From assembly GCF_030272615.1 (NCBI RefSeq), contig NC_081406.1, forward strand, positions 235,579,922-235,643,921: DNA of 64,000 bases, written 5' to 3'. Within the stretch, counting starts at the first letter, position 1, and each line of letters opens with the position of its first letter. Below, one piece after another: positions 58,208 to 64,000 of the stretch. The translations under genes were made by a program, and so were the position numbers. Under the pieces are notes generated by a model. The model had not been told where the DNA came from, did no database searches, and was given only the letters and a program-made list of their open reading frames with translations. This DNA is from Cryptomeria japonica (lineage: Eukaryota; Streptophyta; Pinopsida; Cupressales; Cupressaceae).

Positions 58208-59665
58208 TTATTCACCTTCATCACCAAAATCAACATACCAGTTCATTTGTGCTTGTCTTCCTTTATGCATATCCTCTTCAACCCTTACATGCACACTTTC
58301 AATGACTCTTCTTAGTCTTTTGTTGTAGCATTTGTAGGCTCTACCATGATTTGAGTAACCAAGGAATATCCCTTCATTACTCCTATAGTCAAAGTTTCCC
58401 AAGCCATCCTGATCTCTTTTAATGAAGCATTTACTCCCAAGCAACTTGAAGTACTTGACTGAGGGTTTCCGATCATACCATAATTGATAAGGTGTCATAT
58501 TGCTTTTTTTTTTCAACTAAACTCTGTTCAAAGTATATGTTGTAGTATGAACTACTTCCTTCCAATACATATCCAACAAACTTGCCTCATTCAACATGGT
58601 TCTAGCCATTTCCTTGACTCTCTTGTTCTTCCTTTCTACAACACCATTTTTTTGTGGTGTCCTGGGGGCTAAGTATTGTCTTATGATTCCATGTCTTTCA
58701 CAGTAATCTTCAAACTCAATTGATGTGAACTCTAAACCTTAATTGGATCTTAGGCATTTCAGCTTGCATCCACTTTATTTCTCTACCATCTTTCAGAAGT
58801 TCTTGAATCTGTCAAATGCTTGTGATTTATCTTGTAGGAAGGTGATCCATGTCAATTTTGAATAGTCATCAATTAAGAGCATAAAGTATCTCTCACTGGC
58901 AAGAGTCCTTGTCCTAGTCGGACCACATAGATTTGTATGTACAAGTTCAAGTGGTCTTGAAGTGTTGTGTTATTTTGACTTGAAGCTCACTTTAGTATGC
59001 TTTCCTTCCACACATTCATCACAAAATGTGCTTACTAGTTTGATGATGGGTGGAATATTTCTCACACAACCCTTTTTTCTTACTACAACTAGATTATCAA
59101 AATTTATGTGGCCTAATATTCTATGCCACAACTGGCTTTCGTCCACCTATCCCAACATGCATTGGGATTCAAAACATTCTTTAAGGTTGTATACATTTCC
59201 ATCTATCCTCTTGCCTTCTACTACAACCTGAACGATACTTTCCTTTTTTATCTGGCAACTGGTACAATAAAAGGTGAATTTATAACCTTTGTCACACATC
59301 TAACTCACACTCAACAAATTGTGCTTCAGGCCTTCCACATAATATACATCATGTGCTTTCAGTTTGCCATCAATATTTAGAGTACATTTTCCCTTTATCT
59401 TGATAGATGAGTTGTCTCCAAACCTCACTGAGCCACCATTCTAATCTTCAAGCTTGATAAATTTATTTTTATCACTGGTCATGTGGTTGGAACAACCATT
59501 GTTTGCAACCCAAAAGTTTCTTCTTTCTACATGTAGGTAAGTTTGCACTATTAGACTTGATTTTGTTTTGACCTTTTCTTTCCTAACCCAAACCGGTCGA
59601 GTTTCCTTCTTCTTGTTAACTACAATTTTATGCTCCGGTATGACTACCAGTTTCTTATTTAGGAG
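58208..59665 (-). pseudogene. Copia F protease, pre-integrase and integrase
   Basis: Minus strand. The protease site reads WVANNGCSNHMTSDK (about 59510-59470), with Asn-Asn-Gly for Asp-Ser-Gly. Pre-integrase follows (AHDVYYVEGLKHNL near 59340, LWHRILGHINFDN near 59110). Integrase: IDDYSKL near 58880, then a site reading LRSN, stop, GLEF near 58740, where the second catalytic Asp is Asn, then QKNGVVERKN near 58650, and an open end (58208-58516) with YQLWYDRKPSVKYFKLLGSKCF and EGIFLGYSNHGRAYK. Protease and integrase are both predicted dead. Confidence 0.86.
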
Positions 59666-60899
59666 CTATCCTCTTCTGCTTAATTTTCTTGTTTTACAAT
59701 GCTTTGCAATATGTCCAAACTCGTGACAACTATAGCACTTTACATTCATATTAAATAATGAGTTTGAAAAATTATTGTAGGAAACCGATTGACTTCTCCT
59801 ACAAACATAACTTCTATGACCTGATCCATTACATTGATAGTAGATGACATTCATCTCTCGAAGTGCAGCAAAAGAGTTTCTCTTATTCATTAATCTATAG
59901 TTATCTAACCTATATCCCAATTTGTTACACTGGTAACAATAACCATGAAAGTTTGGAACATATCGATTAGCTTGCCTTGGTTCTACAAACGTCTATCTGA
60001 GAGAGGGTCTTCCTTTCATGTTGCTAACTCTAGTGAACCCTTCATGATCAACCTTTGCATTTATCCTAAGATCTGTATTCTAGTACATTGAGTGTGGCCT
60101 CCAGTTCATTGATTGTGTATATCGGTTTGTGTGGTGGTTTCTAACAGCTTCTGCATAACTCTTCTTACTGGTATCCTTGCTTACTATGAATGTTTAATTC
60201 TCTTCACCTTCACTTGAAGAAGTGAACTATATCTCCTTACCAGATGTATCTTTTTTGTTTGAAATTTTTCCTTCTTCAAATCCTAAGCCACTGTTATATT
60301 TAGATTTCTTTTGTTTTCTCAACATCTTGTCCAAGGCTTCTATTCTACCCTCATATTTGCTCCTCATTTTAAGTTCATCCTTACTCTTTTCAAGCTCCTT
60401 TCTGAGCTTCACTATTTCTTCTTCTAGGTCTTGATGCTCCTTTTCCTTCTTCATCAAATAAGAGGATGTAACTTCACATATCCTCTTGGCTTCTTCCAAC
60501 TGGAGTTTCAAGTCAAAGATAACTTGATTGGACTCATTCAGGGATTGCTTCAAGTGATCTTGTTCTTCTGCTATAGCAAGATTGACTTTCTTGAGTTCTC
60601 TTCTTGTCTTACTTAACTCCTCAAGAGAACTTATGAGCTTGCCTTCTAGATCCACTTCAACTTCAATGTCTTCATCTTCCTCTTCTTCCACAACTAGTTC
60701 ATCTAGTGCAATAAAGAGATTAACTTCTCTTTTATCTTCAGGGCAATCATCTTTTGATGCACTCTATTCATCTATGGCATCATCCTCAATGGTATATAGG
60801 CTATTCTACTTCTGGTAGCATCTTCTTTCTCGCTAGTAAACTTTCCTTTTTTGTTTTTCCTGAAAGATCTACCAAAAATTCTTTGTTCATCTCCACCGG
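59666..60899 (-). pseudogene. Copia F gag, coiled-coil part and later zinc knuckles
   Basis: Minus strand. A 154-codon frame (60227-60691) starts with an acidic stretch and continues as a heptad-rich coiled coil, with Leu-Glu-Lys repeats such as EEEIVKLRKELEKSKDELK. After a broken stretch a second frame (59666-59920) has a CNGSGH...C remnant and a good knuckle CYSCHEFGHIAKHC. Coiled coils after the first gag knuckle are typical of SIRE-type gags, where they probably help particle assembly. The segments lie in different frames. Confidence 0.8.
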
Positions 60900-61718
60900 T
60901 TTCATTATAGGGACATTTTACAGCAAAGTGTCCAACTTTACCACAATTGAAGCATTTGACTAGTAACTTTCCTTTATACTTACTGGATCCTCTCTTGAGC
61001 TTTTGACAAATTTTTCCACCTCTAGATTTGATTCTTCACCAGATCCTTTATGAGCAACCTCTTCCTTGCCCTTTTTTATGAAGTTGAAGGTTGCCTCTTT
61101 TCTTGAAGATGCTTTAGCGGTTGTCCTCATTTCATAGGCAGTTAAGGAGCCAAATAACTCATCAATTGTGAAGGTTTTCAGATCCTTGTCTTCCTCTATG
61201 GCAGAAACCTTAGTATCATACTTAGATGTGAGAGATCTAAGTACCTTTTTGACAATAATTTCATCAGCAATTTCCTCTCCAAGTCCTCTTGTGGTGTTCA
61301 TAGTTTCATCTACTCTGTGAAGGTAGTCTGCAATCTTTACTTCATCCTTCATCTTAAAGCCTTCAAGTTGACCTCTTAGTGATTGCAGCCTGGCCTCTTT
61401 TACTTTAGCATCTCCTTCAAATAATCTCTGCAATTTATCCCAAGTCTCCTTGGCAGATGCACAGTGCATGAACTTGATAAACTCATTATTTGATAGCATA
61501 CTTAGAATACCATGTTTATCATTTGCATTGTTCTCATACTCTTTTTTAACATCTGGATCAGTGGGAGGAACACTAGGGATAGCATACCCATTCTTGACAG
61601 ACATCCACACATCAAAACCAAGAGAGGAATTATAGGTCTCCATTCTTCTTCTCTAGAAGGCATAGTTAGATCCATCAAACATGGGGGCTTTTGAAGAGGT
61701 GGACTCATTTCTTCCCAT
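60900..61718 (-). pseudogene. Copia F gag, N-terminal part and first knuckle
   Basis: Start ATG 61718, about 60 bases after the primer site; codon 22 is TAG where a Trp is usual (FDGSNYAF then RRRM). From 61643 a 227-codon frame covers the UBN2 gag core: SNNEFIKF, AKETWDKLQRLFEGD, LQSLRGQLEGFKMKD, VKKVLRSLTSKYD, FTIDELFGSLTAYE. Near 61010 a one-base frameshift leads to SSKYKGKLLVKCFNCGKVGH and a CCHC knuckle near 60935. It would bind and package element RNA. Confidence 0.88.
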
Positions 61719-61778
61719 TCTGTTCTTTCATAAGAATCTACCCAATCTAGAGAAATCTTTAATAAATCAGGAACCTAG

Positions 61779-61790
61779 GCTCTAATAGCA
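61779..61790 (-). other. Primer binding site of copia F
   Basis: Minus strand TGCTATTAGAGC, two mismatches from the initiator tRNA-Met site, two bases beyond the LTR edge. Confidence 0.8.
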
Positions 61791-61792
61791 AT

Positions 61793-63459
61793 TGTTGAAC
61801 ACAATGTACCACTAAGAGGGGGGTGAATCAGTGGTTCTTAAGGGATCTTTTGTTTTTAAACCAAGCTATGAGTACCGGTTAACAACCTAAAAACAAAGCA
61901 ATCAAATCAGTAAGATAGGAGAGAACATATAAAGAGGTAAACACACAAATTCATAACCCACGACACCAAAGGTAGGAGGAAAACCCTATCTAGGAAAAAC
62001 CTTGGTGAGAAATGTTGCTGGAGCCTATTGCTCAAAATCTAGCCTCACAATGAAACAACAAGTTACAATTCTTTAGGGCACCAACCCAAGGAGCATGAAC
62101 TCGGTGTAATATAGTGAAATACAATTTTAATACATTGATAACACCTAGTTGCAAATGAGTTCTAAAACACCTGATCAACTGATGTTTGTTGCTTATCACC
62201 TTCCTTTGTTTCACCAGTCCTTGTTCTTCTGGTTATCATATTTCTCTCTTTGATCTCTTGCTGATTACTCTCTTCCTCTCTTCTCTTTCTCAAAACCTCA
62301 CCCTATAAAGTATCACACTTGTATGCATTCCTAACCATTCAATCTCTATCGGTACACTTGACTGTTAAGATTATAACAGTTTACCAGTTACTTTGTCTCT
62401 ACTGATTAGAACCTCTCACTGGTTCTCCCTGCTAACTCCATAATTTAACTCTCTATGAAAGATATTTTAGGAAGATAGTCTCTATTCTTTCTCAAGCTCT
62501 CTTCTTTCTCTCAACTCATATCTACAATTCCCATCTTTAATCTAGAGTTCACATATTTATATCTGAGGGTTCCCACCAAAAGCAACATTCAAACAGTGGC
62601 ATGCTAGGGTTTTCCTCTACCAACTCAATCCACATCAAAATTGATCGGATCTCCTTTTCTTGAAAGATGATTTGCATCATATCAAACAACACTGCCATAT
62701 CCTTGCCTTCCAATGCATGTTTTCTATTTTTAGATGTCTACAACATGCTTTTTGGCATTACTCTGTCAATCACCTTTAATGGCTCGACTGTTTCCTTTAG
62801 CCAATGAGTACAAGGATTAGATCATCCTGCAAGGTCAAGTCAATCACCTTGCCACTATGTCTCCATTGAGCCGCAACATCTTGGCATCATCCAATGATTT
62901 GTTGGTTCTTCATTAATGTCGACTTGCTTGTCAACTATCATGTCGATGAACACTTCACCGACCTATGCATGCTTGCCACCTAGTATCCACATTTCATGCT
63001 TGTCGACATCCACCTATACTTAGACTACAAAGTTGGTTTGACATCCTTCATCGACCAAGACTCACTATGGGTTCAACACACCTTTCTGGTATAGCCTAAC
63101 TTCACTGGTGGACCTTAATACCTCTTGCCCTCTTCTTTGTTGGTGGATCAACTTGGCCTTCCATAAAACATGTTGGTCCATCCACTGAATCCATTTACCA
63201 ATTGCATTATACTTCTCTTTGTCCATCGGTGATCACATCCCTTTGTTCTTCTTTTCTTCTTTGCTTTCTTGCTGATGGTCCTCTACTGGTAGATGTTTCA
63301 CTTCATGTGTACCAGTAACATACCTTTTATGTATACTTAGACACTCCATCCTTCATACCTATTAACATCATTACTTACTTCACCCATACTGGTCACCACT
63401 GCTTACTCATCGATGACCATTTCATACCGGCTAACATTAATGACAACATAATGCCAACA
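61793..63459 (-). repeat. Copia F LTR shared by two units
   Basis: 1667 bases, plus view TGTTGAACACAATG...AATGCCAACA, aligned with 54343-56064. To its left are the primer site and gag of F, to its right a PPT and the end of another F pol. Confidence 0.9.
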
Positions 63460-63474
63460 ATCTCCCCCTTTGGC
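63460..63474 (-). other. Polypurine tract of the second F unit
   Basis: Minus-strand GCCAAAGGGGGAGAT abutting the shared LTR, with another partial purine block at about 63523-63533. Confidence 0.87.
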
Positions 63475-64000
63475 ATTGATGTCAATACACTATGTTCCTT
63501 CATCCGAACCATTTGACCATTCTCTCCCTTTGAGAACAATGACAAAGGGTTGGGGCATCCTTCCATCTAATTCATTCTCCACTAGTTATACAATGTATTC
63601 TCTCCCTTTGACCATAGTCCACTCAACCAACAATATATAAGAATCAAATGTGATTGTATTATGAGTGCTACCAATTGGGAAAGTAGACTCCCATAATCAT
63701 GAAATTCTCTTGGATATTCCTACACAAATTTCCTTCTTATGTAGTTTGTTCTTCCAGTACACCCAAAATTTCAAGCATGTTGGTACTGCTTCATAAACAC
63801 TTGATCTCCCCCTCTATCTAGCATATGGTCCAAGAGGGGCGATTTTACAATGAACTCCCCTTGAACCATAGATCTTCATACACACTTAAGTGCATGAAGT
63901 AGGTGACACCATTCAATACTTATGTCTTAGATACTCAAATGTGTTTACCAGTAGTGGCTTGGTGAAGATATCAACTAGTTGTTCACCTGTAGGGACATAT
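63475..64000 (-). pseudogene. Second F unit: RNase H end and 3' untranslated part
   Basis: Minus-strand pol enters at 64000 and reads YVPTGEQLVDIFTKPLLVNTFEYLRHK before a stop near 63914, matching the end of F pol at about 56630-56540. The 3' untranslated part to 63475 aligns with 56080-56500. The rest of this unit is outside the window. Confidence 0.85.

Larger units (their letters stand above)
54343..63459 (-). mobile_element. Copia element F (SIRE-like), left unit of a tandem array
   Basis: Minus-strand Ty1/copia unit: right LTR 61793-63459 used as 5' LTR, primer site 61779-61790, gag with coiled coil, pol, PPT 56065, left LTR 54343-56064. The long gag with coiled coil and several zinc knuckles fits the SIRE/Maximus lineage. 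The right LTR is also followed on its right by a PPT and the 3' end of another pol, so two units share it. The far end is outside the window. F is heavily decayed. Confidence 0.87.

Overview
This window is retrotransposon-packed DNA from the nuclear genome of a seed plant. I see no host gene, rRNA, tRNA gene or CRISPR array. The evidence is several Ty1/copia elements with primer sites complementary to initiator tRNA-Met, a chromodomain-bearing Ty3/gypsy element with a 4.2-4.3 kb LTR, and older gypsy wrecks, one with the extra RNase H domain known from the plant Tat lineage. The density, the nesting and the AT-rich spacers suggest a very large genome. A gymnosperm is possible, but the sequence does not settle it. 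All recognisable copia elements and the chromovirus read on the minus strand. Family letters (A, B, C, D, E, F, H) are local names used here.

Left block (1-9940). Positions 1-204 are the start of a family-A LTR inserted in the gag of a family-D copia element (gag 205-484, 5' LTR 551-2803). That D LTR carries a family-C solo LTR (1396-2326) with an AACCA target duplication. A plus-strand gypsy pol remnant (2804-4802) separates it from a second D LTR (4803-6142). 6143-9940 is AT-rich and unassigned.

Central nest (9941-34792). Copia B (5' LTR 33551-34792, PPT near 9947) is split in its GAG-pre-integrase region by copia A (13049-32565). A is split in its RNase H domain by chromovirus H (14782-28246). 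The H target duplication (CCATA) is exact and that of A (AAGAT/GAGAT) has one mismatch. Both junctions rejoin the broken reading frames, so the order of insertion is B, then A, then H. H keeps one 1589-codon gag-pol frame with no net frameshift but with 13 premature stops, each one C-to-T change away from CAG or CGA.

Old gypsy zone (34793-46888). It holds an acidic minus-strand coding remnant (34793-35400), a plus-strand Tat-like pol (about 38230-41590) and a minus-strand gag with a long acidic tail (44312-46531), separated by spacers in which I see no genes.

Right block (46889-64000). Copia E (46894-54203, exact TSD CTTTC) is the copia element with the best-kept catalytic motifs. It sits in the leader of the old minus-strand gypsy. 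Next to it is a tandem copia F array: LTR 54343-56064, internal 56065-61792, shared LTR 61793-63459, then the 3' end of a second F copy running out of the window.

No element looks able to move by itself as written. Protease, RT or integrase residues, reading frames or gag segments are broken in each. LTR identities and domain limits were judged by eye.
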